Assembly (NCBI GenBank): GCA_022790905.1
Contig: JAAVYC010000036.1
Coordinates: 1-11,609, forward strand
Origin: Lachnospiraceae bacterium
GTDB lineage: Bacteria; Bacillota; Clostridia; Lachnospirales; Lachnospiraceae
DNA: 11,609 nt
Direction of reading: 5' to 3'
Shown here: positions 1 through 6,922 of the stretch, piece after piece
Numbering within the stretch: the first letter of the stretch is position 1
How the letters are laid out: every line of letters starts with the position of its first letter
Translations under genes and position numbers: made by a program
Notes under the pieces: generated by a model
The model's input: the letters and a program-made list of their open reading frames with translations, nothing else
Databases searched by the model: none
What the model was told of the DNA's origin: nothing

Positions 1-1014
1 GATTTGGAAAAGAGCGGACCTTCTATTGTGGGACAGATTGAGGTCGGATATCAAAATGACTGTCTAAAAGATGTAAGAAATCTGTTAAGCCCTGAAAAGT
101 TAGCCAAAATACCGAATTGGGAAAATCTGACGCCGGAGCAGTTAAAGCAGGCTTTAGAACAACTTCCAACGGACGAACAGTTGCAACGCAGTTATATACA
201 ACAGGAGCTTTCGGATTATCGCAGTAGCGCGATGGCTCAAGAAGAAGTCTATCAGATATTAGAGCAATATGACTTGCCAAAGACCGTGAACACGATTTTA
301 GCCGTGCAGAATATGATGTATAATCAAAACGGAATTTTCCGCAAACTCTTTGCGCAAGCAGAAAATACAGAGGATGTGAGTCTTGCTGATCTCAAAGAAC
401 AAGTTTTAGAAGAATTTGCGGAGGCAGTTAAGACACCGGAAGATATGGCAAAAGCCCAAAAAGTACTCGCTGAGAAGGCAGAAAATGTCATGAAGACGAT
501 GATCAATGAATCAGAAGTTACCAGCGTCGATTTAAAAGAGATGCGTATGATACATACGCAGATTGAACTTGGGACGAAAATGGCAAAAGAAGAGACCTAC
601 CATATTCCTGTTCTGGTTGGAGATTCTGTTACAGGGGTATCTCTTAAAATTGTGCGCGGGAAAGAAGAAAAAGGAAGGGTGGACATTCTTTTTGGCGGAG
701 AGAACATTGGAAAAGTTGCGGCTCAGATTTCTGTAAAAGGAGAGAAGATCGAGGGTTATATCGTATCAGATTCCAAAGAGACATTGGAAGCTTTTGAAAA
801 AAAAGAGGAAATGTTTGCTGCAATGCTTGGAAGCGATGGACAGAAAGTGGAATTGCGCTATGTACAGGCAAAAAATGTAGAGCTTTCTGAAAATCATACA
901 AGTCGGGAATCCTCCATAAAGACAGAAGAGAGGAGTGAAACACAGACAAAAACGTTATATCATATGGCGGAAAGTTTTTTGGAAGTGGTGCAGACGTTGC
1001 AGATTTCAAAATAG
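1..1014 (+). CDS. DUF6240-type flagellar-region protein with FliK-like C-terminus (5' truncated)
   Basis: The reading frame is open from the first base to a TAG at 1012, so this is the C-terminal part of a longer protein whose start lies upstream. The TTG at base 4 lacks any visible ribosome-binding site and is probably internal. The visible 337 residues are mostly acidic helical sequence, with no signal peptide or membrane segment. Residues about 199-295 switch to a beta-rich pattern (VSLKIVRG, GRVDILFGG, IEGYIVSDSKETLEAF, VELRYVQAK) that resembles the C-terminal domain of hook-length control protein FliK. Proteins of this kind, annotated DUF6240, occur in flagellar loci of Lachnospiraceae. 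The next gene is flagellin. A role in hook-length control or flagellar assembly is inferred from fold resemblance and position. The family name is recalled, not searched. Confidence 0.6.
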   Translation, partial: DLEKSGPSIVGQIEVGYQNDCLKDVRNLLSPEKLAKIPNWENLTPEQLKQALEQLPTDEQLQRSYIQQELSDYRSSAMAQEEVYQILEQYDLPKTVNTILAVQNMMYNQNGIFRKLFAQAENTEDVSLADLKEQVLEEFAEAVKTPEDMAKAQKVLAEKAENVMKTMINESEVTSVDLKEMRMIHTQIELGTKMAKEETYHIPVLVGDSVTGVSLKIVRGKEEKGRVDILFGGENIGKVAAQISVKGEKIEGYIVSDSKETLEAFEKKEEMFAAMLGSDGQKVELRYVQAKNVELSENHTSRESSIKTEERSETQTKTLYHMAESFLEVVQTLQISK

Positions 1015-1021
1015 GAGAAGG

Positions 1022-1048
1022 TTTAGAAAAAAATTTTTTAACCGATAT
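1022..1048 (+). promoter_or_regulatory. Candidate sigma-28 (SigD/FliA) promoter for flagellin
   Basis: ACCGATAT at 1041-1048 matches the sigma-28 -10 element (GCCGATAT) at seven of eight bases. The -35 element is weak: at the usual spacing the bases are TTTA (1022-1025), against a TAAA consensus. Transcription would start near 1055, giving a leader of about 65 nt before the flagellin ATG. Flagellin genes of motile Firmicutes are normally sigma-28 dependent, which supports the call despite the poor -35. Confidence 0.5.
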
Positions 1049-1118
1049 ATATATCAAATGCAGGATGGCAAAACCGCACGGAAGCGATAATACAGAGAGA
1101 AAAGTGAGGAGACTTTAA

Positions 1119-2585
1119 ATGAAAATTAACCATAACATGTCAGCGGTAATTACAAACCATCAGTTATTGAACACGGAAAATGCCCTTGCCGTGTCCATGG
1201 AAAGATTGTCCTCGGGACTTAAAATCAATCATGCAAAAGATGACGCCGCGGGAATGGCGATTGCGACAAGAATGCGGGCACAGATTAAAGGGTTAGATCA
1301 GGCATCTAGAAATGCAGCAGATGGAAACAGTATTCTTCAGACAGCGGACGGAGCTTTAAATGAAGTGACAAGTATGATCCAGCGTATGCGTGAATTGGCT
1401 GTTCAGGCGGCAAATGAGACGAATACAGATGATGATACAGATGCGATTCAAAAAGAAATTGATTCTTTGAGAAAAGAGATTGATCGAATTTCCACAGATA
1501 CAGAATTTAACACAAAGGCGTTGTTTAACGGAAATCTGGATAGAAGAGTTTATGCGGATCATATATCAAGAGTTTCAGTTACGGATGCAGTGATCGCAGG
1601 TGAGTATTTATTTACGATTGATCAGGCGGCGACACAGGCAGTGTACAATGATCCGAATGGTGTGATTACACAGCCAGATTATATAGATGACAACGGTAAT
1701 ATTCCATCTACATTACCTGAGATTCCAGAAGATGCAGAGGGTATTGTGGTGATTAATGGAAGAGAGATTAAAATTGAGGCCGGAGATACACCGGAAATTG
1801 TCTATGGTAAATTGCGGGAAGGAGCAGAATTTGGTGAGTGCAGTATTGTGCCATTAGACGCTGCAAACAATGAAAAGGCGGACTATGCATTCGGAGATGC
1901 ATTGAAAATAACTTCTGATTTTTATGGAAAAGATTCTACGGTACAGATTGCTTGCAGTAATGAAAAACTGGCATCATTCTTAGGACTTCCTACAAATAAT
2001 GCGGATGCTATGCCGGCGGGAACTGATGCAAAAATCACATTGGATAAAGATTCTGCATTTGGTATGCACTGTACTTGCGCGATGGATGGAAATAAGGTTA
2101 CGATTACCAATCGTGCAGGATTTGAGATTTCTTTTATGGTGGAAGAGGGATATGCAAGTGCAGACCCTATTGTGATGGAAGTGACCAATATAGGAACACT
2201 GACTTTACAGATCGGGGCAAATGAAGATCAGACAATGGAAGTCAGAATACCGGAGATATCAACGAAAAGTCTGTATATTGATGATATGAATGTCACAACG
2301 GTAAACGGTGCGGACCGCGCGATTGTCCAGTTGGATAATGCGTTAGAGATCGTCAGCAATGCACGCTCTAAAATTGGTGCTTACCAGAATCGTCTCGATC
2401 ATGCGATTGCAAGTTTGGATCAGTCAGGTGAGGATATGACGGCGGCACTTTCGAGAATTGAAGATGTGGATATGGCGGAAGAGATGACAGAATATACGAA
2501 GGGAAATGTCTTATCACAGGCGGCGACGAGCGTATTGGCGCAGGCAAATGAGATTCCACAGCAAGTACTTCAGCTATTGCAGTAA
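1119..2585 (+). CDS. hag: Flagellin
   Basis: This is the filament subunit of the flagellum, exported through the flagellar type III apparatus and polymerised outside the cell. The 488-residue protein has the conserved N-terminal D0/D1 region (residues 1-140, with RLSSGLKINHAKDDAAGMAI at 29-48) and a conserved C-terminal D1/D0 region (about 400-488, ending in SVLAQANEIPQQVLQLL). A beta-rich variable insert lies between them at about 150-385. The TLR5-recognition segment QRMRELAVQ (88-96) and the glutamate at 113 are retained. The start is supported by AGGAG at 1107-1111, 7 nt upstream. The variable insert carries four cysteines (241, 279, 318, 320), unusual because most flagellins have none. 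The protein is longer than minimal flagellins of about 275 residues, so extra surface domains are present. A FliS-type chaperone follows 15 bp downstream. Confidence 0.97.
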   Translation: MKINHNMSAVITNHQLLNTENALAVSMERLSSGLKINHAKDDAAGMAIATRMRAQIKGLDQASRNAADGNSILQTADGALNEVTSMIQRMRELAVQAANETNTDDDTDAIQKEIDSLRKEIDRISTDTEFNTKALFNGNLDRRVYADHISRVSVTDAVIAGEYLFTIDQAATQAVYNDPNGVITQPDYIDDNGNIPSTLPEIPEDAEGIVVINGREIKIEAGDTPEIVYGKLREGAEFGECSIVPLDAANNEKADYAFGDALKITSDFYGKDSTVQIACSNEKLASFLGLPTNNADAMPAGTDAKITLDKDSAFGMHCTCAMDGNKVTITNRAGFEISFMVEEGYASADPIVMEVTNIGTLTLQIGANEDQTMEVRIPEISTKSLYIDDMNVTTVNGADRAIVQLDNALEIVSNARSKIGAYQNRLDHAIASLDQSGEDMTAALSRIEDVDMAEEMTEYTKGNVLSQAATSVLAQANEIPQQVLQLLQ

Positions 2586-2600
2586 GCAGGGACATAGAGA

Positions 2601-3077
2601 ATGAAAAAGGAAAAGGTATCAGAATTTACAAGAAAGATCAGCCAGTGTAATAAAAGCGGATTGACCTTGATCACATACGAAATTTTATTTGCCTATTTAG
2701 AGGAGGCGGAGGAAGCCCATCGGGAACAGGAGCATGAACTTTTTAGACAAAATATACGAAAAGTTCTGGCTTGCCTGAACAGATTGATGGAGACTTTAAA
2801 TTTCGATTATGAGATTTCAAGGGAAATTTATCCACTTTATCGGTTTTGCAGAGATGAGTTCGGAATGGCCATGGCAAAAAATGATATGCAGAATCTGGAG
2901 GTAGTAAAACGGATTTTAAAGAATCTCCATGAAGCGTTTTTGGAGGTATCGAAAGAGGATCATTCCCGTCCACTCATGCAAAATAGTGAAAAAGTGATTG
3001 CGGGAATGACTTATCAAAAGAATGATCTAACAGAAATTTACGATACAGATAGTGAGAACAGAGGATTTTTTGCATAG
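2601..3077 (+). CDS. fliS: FliS-type flagellin export chaperone
   Basis: This 158-residue, all-helical cytoplasmic protein matches the FliS pattern. It has a helix LTLITYEILFAYLEEAEEA (21-39), then the segment around LYRFCRDEFGMAMAKNDMQN, and a final helix LEVVKRILKNLHEAFLEV. These correspond to the FliS helices that read roughly LLYDGAI, LYDYMLRRLVEAN and EEVIGLLRELREAWKEA. FliS binds the C-terminal D0 region of unfolded flagellin and prevents premature polymerisation. The gene lies 15 bp after flagellin with no terminator between, so the two are probably co-transcribed. The tail after about residue 120 is polar and looks disordered, making the protein slightly longer than usual for FliS. 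Its divergence is fairly high, so the assignment relies on both pattern and position. Confidence 0.75.
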   Translation: MKKEKVSEFTRKISQCNKSGLTLITYEILFAYLEEAEEAHREQEHELFRQNIRKVLACLNRLMETLNFDYEISREIYPLYRFCRDEFGMAMAKNDMQNLEVVKRILKNLHEAFLEVSKEDHSRPLMQNSEKVIAGMTYQKNDLTEIYDTDSENRGFFA

Positions 3078-3099
3078 GAATTTTGTATGTAAGAGAGAT

Positions 3100-3142
3100 A
3101 TGGCGGTATCAATTTGAAAAGAATTCAAATTGATACCGCTAT
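3100..3142 (+). terminator. Long hairpin between convergent genes, probable bidirectional terminator
   Basis: A perfect 16-bp inverted repeat (3103-3118 with 3124-3139) encloses a 5-nt loop (AAGAA). It extends to 19 pairs if one G-U wobble is allowed (3100-3142). It lies 22 bp after the fliS stop and directly abuts the stop codon of the minus-strand gene, so it can serve both units. The bases after the stem on either strand are only moderately T-rich (TATTTATAAG on plus), so it may act as a mixed or processing-type terminator. Confidence 0.75.
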
Positions 3143-3367
3143 TTATAAGTCTACATTTTCGAATTGCTTTGCACAACTTAAAAGAAACTTATAGCGAAGC
3201 TGGATAGCATTTAGTTCATAGATAGAACTATCAATTAAATCCGGATCCACAGCATGTTCAAAATTCGCATATGCAATTTCCAGTTCCCGTTCAGTCTTTT
3301 TGATATTATCTAAAAGCAGTGTGTAATGCGGGTCGTTTTTTTCGGAGCCTTTTGTCAGTAGGAACAT
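3143..3367 (-). CDS. DUF2508 (YaaL-like) family small protein
   Basis: This 74-residue protein is soluble and helical. It has the segment LEIAYANFEHAVDPDLIDSS followed by IYELNAIQLRYKFLL, the pattern of the DUF2508 family (B. subtilis YaaL relatives), whose function is unknown. The ATG at 3367 is chosen because AAAGGA lies 9 nt upstream. The frame stays open to a TTG at 3418, but that start has no clear ribosome-binding site and would add 17 atypical residues. It is the only minus-strand gene in the window, sitting between the flagellar and Tad blocks. DUF2508 genes are often near recR or yaaK, but nothing of that kind is seen here, so this may be a relocated or extra copy. The family assignment is from recalled pattern. 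Confidence 0.6.
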   Translation of the reverse strand: MFLLTKGSEKNDPHYTLLLDNIKKTERELEIAYANFEHAVDPDLIDSSIYELNAIQLRYKFLLSCAKQFENVDL

Positions 3368-3376
3368 TCTATCACA

Positions 3377-3382
3377 TCCTTT
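3377..3382 (-). promoter_or_regulatory. Ribosome-binding site deciding the DUF2508 start
   Basis: On the minus strand this reads AAAGGA, 9 nt before the ATG at 3367-3365. It favours that ATG over the TTG 51 bases further upstream. Confidence 0.6.
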
Positions 3383-3407
3383 TTGGAATTTACATCTCTT
3401 TTTACTA

Positions 3408-3438
3408 AGTATAAGCAAGGAAAATCCAAAATATACAA
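3408..3438 (-). promoter_or_regulatory. Weak candidate promoter for the DUF2508 gene
   Basis: On the minus strand, TTGTAT (3438-3433) and TATACT (3413-3408) are 19 bp apart and lie about 40 bp before the chosen ATG. The -10 is good (five of six), but the -35 and spacing are poor, so this is only a candidate. Confidence 0.25.
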
Positions 3439-3509
3439 GAATTAGAAATCACTGTAAATACGTATGTACATGCAAAATGTTGAAAAATAAAGGAAAAATA
3501 GGACATTGA

Positions 3510-3544
3510 TTGTAAAAGGTGCAAAAAAATTTGTTAAAACTGCA
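3510..3544 (+). repeat. Tandem imperfect direct repeat, possible regulator site upstream of the Tad promoter
   Basis: TTGTAAAAGGTGCA (3510-3523) and TTGTTAAAACTGCA (3531-3544) match at 11 of 14 positions. They start exactly 21 bp apart, two turns of the helix, and the second ends 3 bp before the -35 element. The position suits an activator contacting RNA polymerase. No regulator can be named. Confidence 0.4.
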
Positions 3545-3547
3545 CAA

Positions 3548-3576
3548 TAGACAGTATCGGGGATATTGGATAAAAT
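3548..3576 (+). promoter_or_regulatory. Sigma-A-type promoter of the Tad operon
   Basis: TAGACA (3548-3553) and TAAAAT (3571-3576) each match the consensus at five of six bases and are separated by the ideal 17 bp. The predicted start, near 3583, leaves only a few bases before the strong AGGAGGG ribosome-binding site. No other good promoter is seen before the next eleven plus-strand genes, so this probably drives the whole operon. Confidence 0.6.
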
Positions 3577-3588
3577 GCAGTTACAAAA

Positions 3589-3595
3589 AGGAGGG
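3589..3595 (+). promoter_or_regulatory. Strong ribosome-binding site with no in-frame start at the right distance
   Basis: AGGAGGG should place a start at about 3600-3604, but the peptidase frame there reads CTT-AGG-AAA. The ATG at 3596 directly touches the site and gives only ATG-ACT-TAG. See the entry for the prepilin peptidase that follows. Confidence 0.6.
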
Positions 3596-3626
3596 ATGAC
3601 TTAGGAAAGTAAAATTTATCATTCTG

Positions 3627-4034
3627 TTGCTTCTTCTAGTGGCAGCAGCAATCTCAGATATACATACTGGGAAAATCAGAAACTGGCTGATTTTTTTAGG
3701 TTTGATTCTGGGAGGTATTATAACAATTTTTGAGAAGGGGATTGTCGCTATCCCTTTTTGGATCATTCAGATCTTTATACCGGTATTCTTATTTTTTCTA
3801 ATGTTTCGCATCGGCGGGTTAGGAGCCGGCGATATCAAACTATTTTCCGTAATAGCAAGTTTTTTGACAATAGAAGAGTGGTGGATTTGTATGACGGCAG
3901 CCTTTTTATCGGGAGCTGTGATTTGCATTTTTAAAATAATGTTTGCAAAAAAAATGAAAGATCCTCATAGGATTCATTTTTCAATTCCGATTTTGGCGGG
4001 CTATCTCTACTTCTTTTTGGGGGTGATAAGTTGA
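3627..4034 (+). CDS. tadV: A24 family prepilin peptidase (TadV/CpaA-like), start uncertain
   Basis: This small polytopic membrane aspartyl protease should cleave the leader from Flp and TadE-like prepilins. Counting from the TTG at 3627 (135 residues), both catalytic aspartates are present: Asp11 in AISDIHTGKIRNW and Asp69 in the GAGD motif (66-69) of GGLGAGDIKLF. About four hydrophobic segments follow the short TadV plan without the methylase domain of PilD. The frame is open back to 3600, which would add the hydrophobic residues KVKFIILL in front, but no ATG, GTG or TTG exists there. A one-base G loss that destroyed a TTG at 3601 would explain this. The 3627 TTG is poorly placed, with its nearest strong ribosome-binding site 31 nt away. 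The stop overlaps the next gene's TTG (TTGA). Confidence 0.85.
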   Translation: MLLLVAAAISDIHTGKIRNWLIFLGLILGGIITIFEKGIVAIPFWIIQIFIPVFLFFLMFRIGGLGAGDIKLFSVIASFLTIEEWWICMTAAFLSGAVICIFKIMFAKKMKDPHRIHFSIPILAGYLYFFLGVIS

Positions 4035-5098
4035 AAAAAGCAGCAATAGCTGTCTGTGAAAAAGATGCAGATTATGTGAGAAGTCTGTTGAACTATATCT
4101 TGGAGATAAAAGAAAATGATTTGGAGGTATTCGGATTTTCAAAAGAAGAGGAATATCTGAGGGCTAGGGAAAAAAAGAAATTTGATATTTTGCTATTTGG
4201 AGAGGGTTTTTTTCAAAAATCAGAAGACTATCGGCATACAGATCATGCAATTTATTTGAGTGAAGGGATGGTATATCCAAAAGAAGAAAGTCTTCCAGTG
4301 CTTTATAAATATCAGCCCGCGGATAGTCTCATAAGAGGAATTTATCAATGCATGGGCAATGTGATTTACAGACAGGAATCTCAGAAAAATTTTTTGAAAG
4401 ACAAAGAGATGGTTGTTATTTATTCGCCTTCCTCTCAGAAATTACAGACTCCGTTTTCACTTGCCACAGCGGAGGCATTATCTGCAAGAAAAAAGGTTTT
4501 GTACTTAAATTTCAGCATTTGTCGAGGGTTTTGCAAATGTGCAGGAATTGAGAAAAAAATGGATATGGGTGATCTGTTTTATCTGATTCGGGAAGGAGAA
4601 ACGGAGTTTTTGTCGAAATTACAGGGGAGTATTTATACGTTAGGTGCTTTTTCTGTGATCCCACCGCCTGAAAATCCGGAACATTATATGGAATGGACAG
4701 GAGAAGAAGTGAATTGTTTTTTCTCCTGGCTGTTGAAAAAGACGGATTATGAGGTGCTAATTGTGGACATGGGATGTATGATTCCTGGATTTTTTCAGAT
4801 ATTGGAACAGTGCCGATGGATTTGGCTTTTAGGAGAGAGGGAAAATAAAAGAGATTTTGGAATAGAGGAAATGAGGGGACTTTTTCAAAAGCGAAATGAA
4901 AAATTGAATCAAAAAGTGAAAGAGATCTTTTTGTCAGGAGAACAGATTTCGGGAGAAGAAATGTACCGAGTGGAAGAGCTCTATGTGGGAGAGATGGGAA
5001 ACTGTGTGAGGGAGTTGTTAGAGGAGGTAGATCAGCTTGGAGACAGAATGGATACAGAATCGTATTTTAGAAGAGATGAATTTGGGAGAGGAAAATGA
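4031..5098 (+). CDS. tadZ: TadZ/CpaE-like pilus localisation protein with degenerate P-loop
   Basis: TadZ proteins are ParA/MinD-like factors that place the Tad machine at the cell pole. The 355-residue protein has an N-terminal receiver-like half (1-110, strands AAIAVCE and FDILLFG, no convincing phosphoacceptor). An ATPase-like half begins at VVIYSPSSQKLQTPFSLATA (128-147). The standard GGxGKTT P-loop is absent there: no GK[ST] is seen. Later landmarks persist, namely KVLYLNF (155-161), a proline cluster IPPPENPEH (210-218) and a Walker B-like strand LIVDMG (243-248). The fold is thus inferred, with ATP hydrolysis doubtful. The TTG start overlaps the upstream stop by 4 bp, implying coupled translation. 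Identity rests on this layout plus its position directly before the TadA ATPase, as in typical tad/cpa loci. Confidence 0.7.
   Translation: MKKAAIAVCEKDADYVRSLLNYILEIKENDLEVFGFSKEEEYLRAREKKKFDILLFGEGFFQKSEDYRHTDHAIYLSEGMVYPKEESLPVLYKYQPADSLIRGIYQCMGNVIYRQESQKNFLKDKEMVVIYSPSSQKLQTPFSLATAEALSARKKVLYLNFSICRGFCKCAGIEKKMDMGDLFYLIREGETEFLSKLQGSIYTLGAFSVIPPPENPEHYMEWTGEEVNCFFSWLLKKTDYEVLIVDMGCMIPGFFQILEQCRWIWLLGERENKRDFGIEEMRGLFQKRNEKLNQKVKEIFLSGEQISGEEMYRVEELYVGEMGNCVRELLEEVDQLGDRMDTESYFRRDEFGRGK
5021..5027 (+). promoter_or_regulatory. Ribosome-binding site supporting the TTG start of tadA
   Basis: GAGGAGG inside the 3' end of tadZ lies 9 nt before the TTG at 5037. The next in-frame candidate, the ATG at 5076, has only a weak GAAGAG directly before it. 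Confidence 0.6.
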
Positions 5099-6227
5099 TA
5101 ATAAACAATTAAAAAAGCGAATTGAGGAAAAAGTCTGGGAATATGCAAAAGAGCATCTGATGTCTCTGGAAGAAGAACAGCGTTATGTACAAGAAATCTT
5201 TAATTCTCTGAAAAGATTGGATGTATTGGAAGAATTGCTACAAGATGATACGGTAACAGAGATCATGGTCAACGGCTATCAGAAAATTTTTTATGAGAAA
5301 AGGGGAAAGCTTTATTCTTGGAATAAACAGTTTTCGGGAAAAGATAAATTAGAAAATGTGATTCAAAGAATTGTAGCGAAGAGTAATCGGGTTGTCAATG
5401 AGTCGATGCCGATTGTGGATGCGAGATTGGAGGACGGTTCGCGTATTCACATTGTATTAGAGCCGGTATCCATTGACGGTTCCTGTATTACAATTCGAAA
5501 GTTTCCAAAGGAATCGATGACAATGGAAAAGTTGTTGTCACTTGGGACTTTAAATTGTGAGATGGCAGAATTTCTAAAGGAACTGGTCAGGACAAATTAT
5601 AATATTTTTATTTCTGGAGGAACGGGATCTGGAAAAACAACATTTTTAAATGCGCTCTCGGGATGTATTTCAAAAGAGGAACGCATCATTACAATAGAGG
5701 ATTCTGCGGAATTACAGCTCAACGGAGTGGAAAATCTCATCCGTCTTGAGACGCGTAATGCTAATATGAAAGGAATGGAGGAAATTACAATCCGAGATCT
5801 GATTCGGGCGGCACTTCGGATGCGGCCAGATAGAATTATTGTGGGAGAGTGCAGAGGGGCAGAGGCATTGGATATGCTGCAAGCCATGAATACCGGCCAC
5901 GATGGGAGTCTCAGCACGGGACATGCCAATACCTGTGAAGATATGCTGCGTCGTTTAGAAACCATGGTACTGCTTGGCATGGAGCTCCCTCTTCCGGCAA
6001 TCCGGAGCCAGATTGCTTCCGGAGTAGATATTTTGATTCATGTGGGAAGGATGCGAGACGGTTCTCGAAAAGTTATAAATATTACAGAAATACTTGGGTA
6101 TGAGGATCACGTAATACATCTCAATCCAATCTGGCAATTAAAATCACAGAAAGGATTAGAGGATATAAATGGAGAATGGAAATGTATTGGGACTTTAAAG
6201 AATACACAGAAAATCGAAAATGGGTGA
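5037..6227 (+). CDS. tadA: TadA/CpaF family pilus assembly ATPase
   Basis: This cytoplasmic secretion ATPase powers Flp pilus assembly by acting on the TadB/TadC platform. In 396 residues it has a helical N-terminus (1-60), the CpaF N-domain (ELLQDDTVTEIMVNGYQKIF, 66-85; SMPIVDARLEDGSRI, 123-137) and a complete catalytic core. The core comprises Walker A GGTGSGKTT (194-202), an Asp box ITIEDSAELQL (218-228), Walker B RPDRIIVGECRG (263-274) and a His box from GHDG to GHAN (287-298). All key residues are present, so it should be active. The TTG start at 5037 is preferred because of the GAGGAGG upstream, giving a 62-bp overlap with tadZ. The ATG at 5076 is the alternative. Confidence 0.95.
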   Translation: METEWIQNRILEEMNLGEENDNKQLKKRIEEKVWEYAKEHLMSLEEEQRYVQEIFNSLKRLDVLEELLQDDTVTEIMVNGYQKIFYEKRGKLYSWNKQFSGKDKLENVIQRIVAKSNRVVNESMPIVDARLEDGSRIHIVLEPVSIDGSCITIRKFPKESMTMEKLLSLGTLNCEMAEFLKELVRTNYNIFISGGTGSGKTTFLNALSGCISKEERIITIEDSAELQLNGVENLIRLETRNANMKGMEEITIRDLIRAALRMRPDRIIVGECRGAEALDMLQAMNTGHDGSLSTGHANTCEDMLRRLETMVLLGMELPLPAIRSQIASGVDILIHVGRMRDGSRKVINITEILGYEDHVIHLNPIWQLKSQKGLEDINGEWKCIGTLKNTQKIENG

Positions 6228-6922
6228 AAGATTTTATCACAGCACTTGTCATTACAGGACTCATTGCGAGATTGTTTTATAAAAGCTGGTGGGGACTCCT
6301 TCTCTTTTTTCCGCTTTTTCATTTTTATCACAATTACAGCGAAAGGAAAAGAAAAGAGGAAGAAAAAAAGAGACTTTTAAAAGAATTTCAAAGTTGTATG
6401 GAAATGATTTCTGCAAGTCTTTTGGCAGGTTATGCATTGGAAAATGCATTTTTGGATGCAGAAAAGGAAATGAGATTGCTCTATGGAGCAGAGAGTCCAA
6501 TGCAAATAGAATTGGAGAAAATCAATGGAAAAGTGGCTATGAACCAGCCGCTGGAAAAGATATTTGAAGAATTTGCTTTGAAATGGGATATTAAAGAAAT
6601 TGTCAATTTTTCGGAAATCTTGATTTTTGCAAAACGCAGTGGTGGAGATTTCGTACAGATCATTCATGGAACGGTGGCGAGTATCAGAGATAAGATTCAG
6701 GTAGAAGAAGAGATTTTGACCATGATTGCAGAAAAAAGATTGGAACAGAAAGTGATGAATGTCATTCCGCTGTTTCTGCTCTTGTATCTGGATCTGATAT
6801 CGCCGGGATATCTGGATATTCTCTATGGAAACTTGTTTGGAATTATTGTTATGACAATCAGTTTAGGAGGGTATGGAGCAGCGATTTTACTTTCAGAGAG
6901 GATAGCAAAAATTGAAGTATAA
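6182..6922 (+). CDS. tadB: TadB-like type II secretion F-domain membrane protein
   Basis: This is one of two inner-membrane platform proteins expected to work with TadA. Hydrophobic segments lie near the N-terminus (about residues 18-50), followed by a highly charged stretch (ERKRKEEEKKR). The cytoplasmic F domain includes CMEMISASLLAGYALENAFL, the segment NFSEILIFAKRSGGDFVQII, and the helix before EKRLEQKVMN. Two hydrophobic segments end the protein. The SASLLAGYALENAF and RSGGD patterns are typical of T2SSF domains of TadB. I chose the ATG at 6182 because GGAG at 6171-6174 is 7 nt away. The ATG at 6176, two codons earlier, would leave only 1 nt. Either way the start lies within the end of tadA, overlapping by about 46 bp. 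At 246 residues it is somewhat shorter than proteobacterial TadB. Confidence 0.85.
   Translation: MYWDFKEYTENRKWVKDFITALVITGLIARLFYKSWWGLLLFFPLFHFYHNYSERKRKEEEKKRLLKEFQSCMEMISASLLAGYALENAFLDAEKEMRLLYGAESPMQIELEKINGKVAMNQPLEKIFEEFALKWDIKEIVNFSEILIFAKRSGGDFVQIIHGTVASIRDKIQVEEEILTMIAEKRLEQKVMNVIPLFLLLYLDLISPGYLDILYGNLFGIIVMTISLGGYGAAILLSERIAKIEV

Noticed and set aside
644..1057. A 137-residue minus-strand open frame overlapping the DUF6240-type gene
   Set aside because: It is a shadow of the plus-strand gene, rich in Ser, Leu and Phe from the complement of Lys/Glu codons, and extends over the flagellin promoter region.
3596..3604. ATG-ACT-TAG minimal open frame next to the strong ribosome-binding site
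   Set aside because: The ATG touches the ribosome-binding site with no spacing, so it is unlikely to be used as a start; it is a by-product of the local sequence.
5597..5980. A 127-residue open frame on the minus strand inside tadA
   Set aside because: It is fully antisense to the most conserved part of the ATPase, and its composition reflects the complement of that gene; no ribosome-binding site or family pattern is seen.
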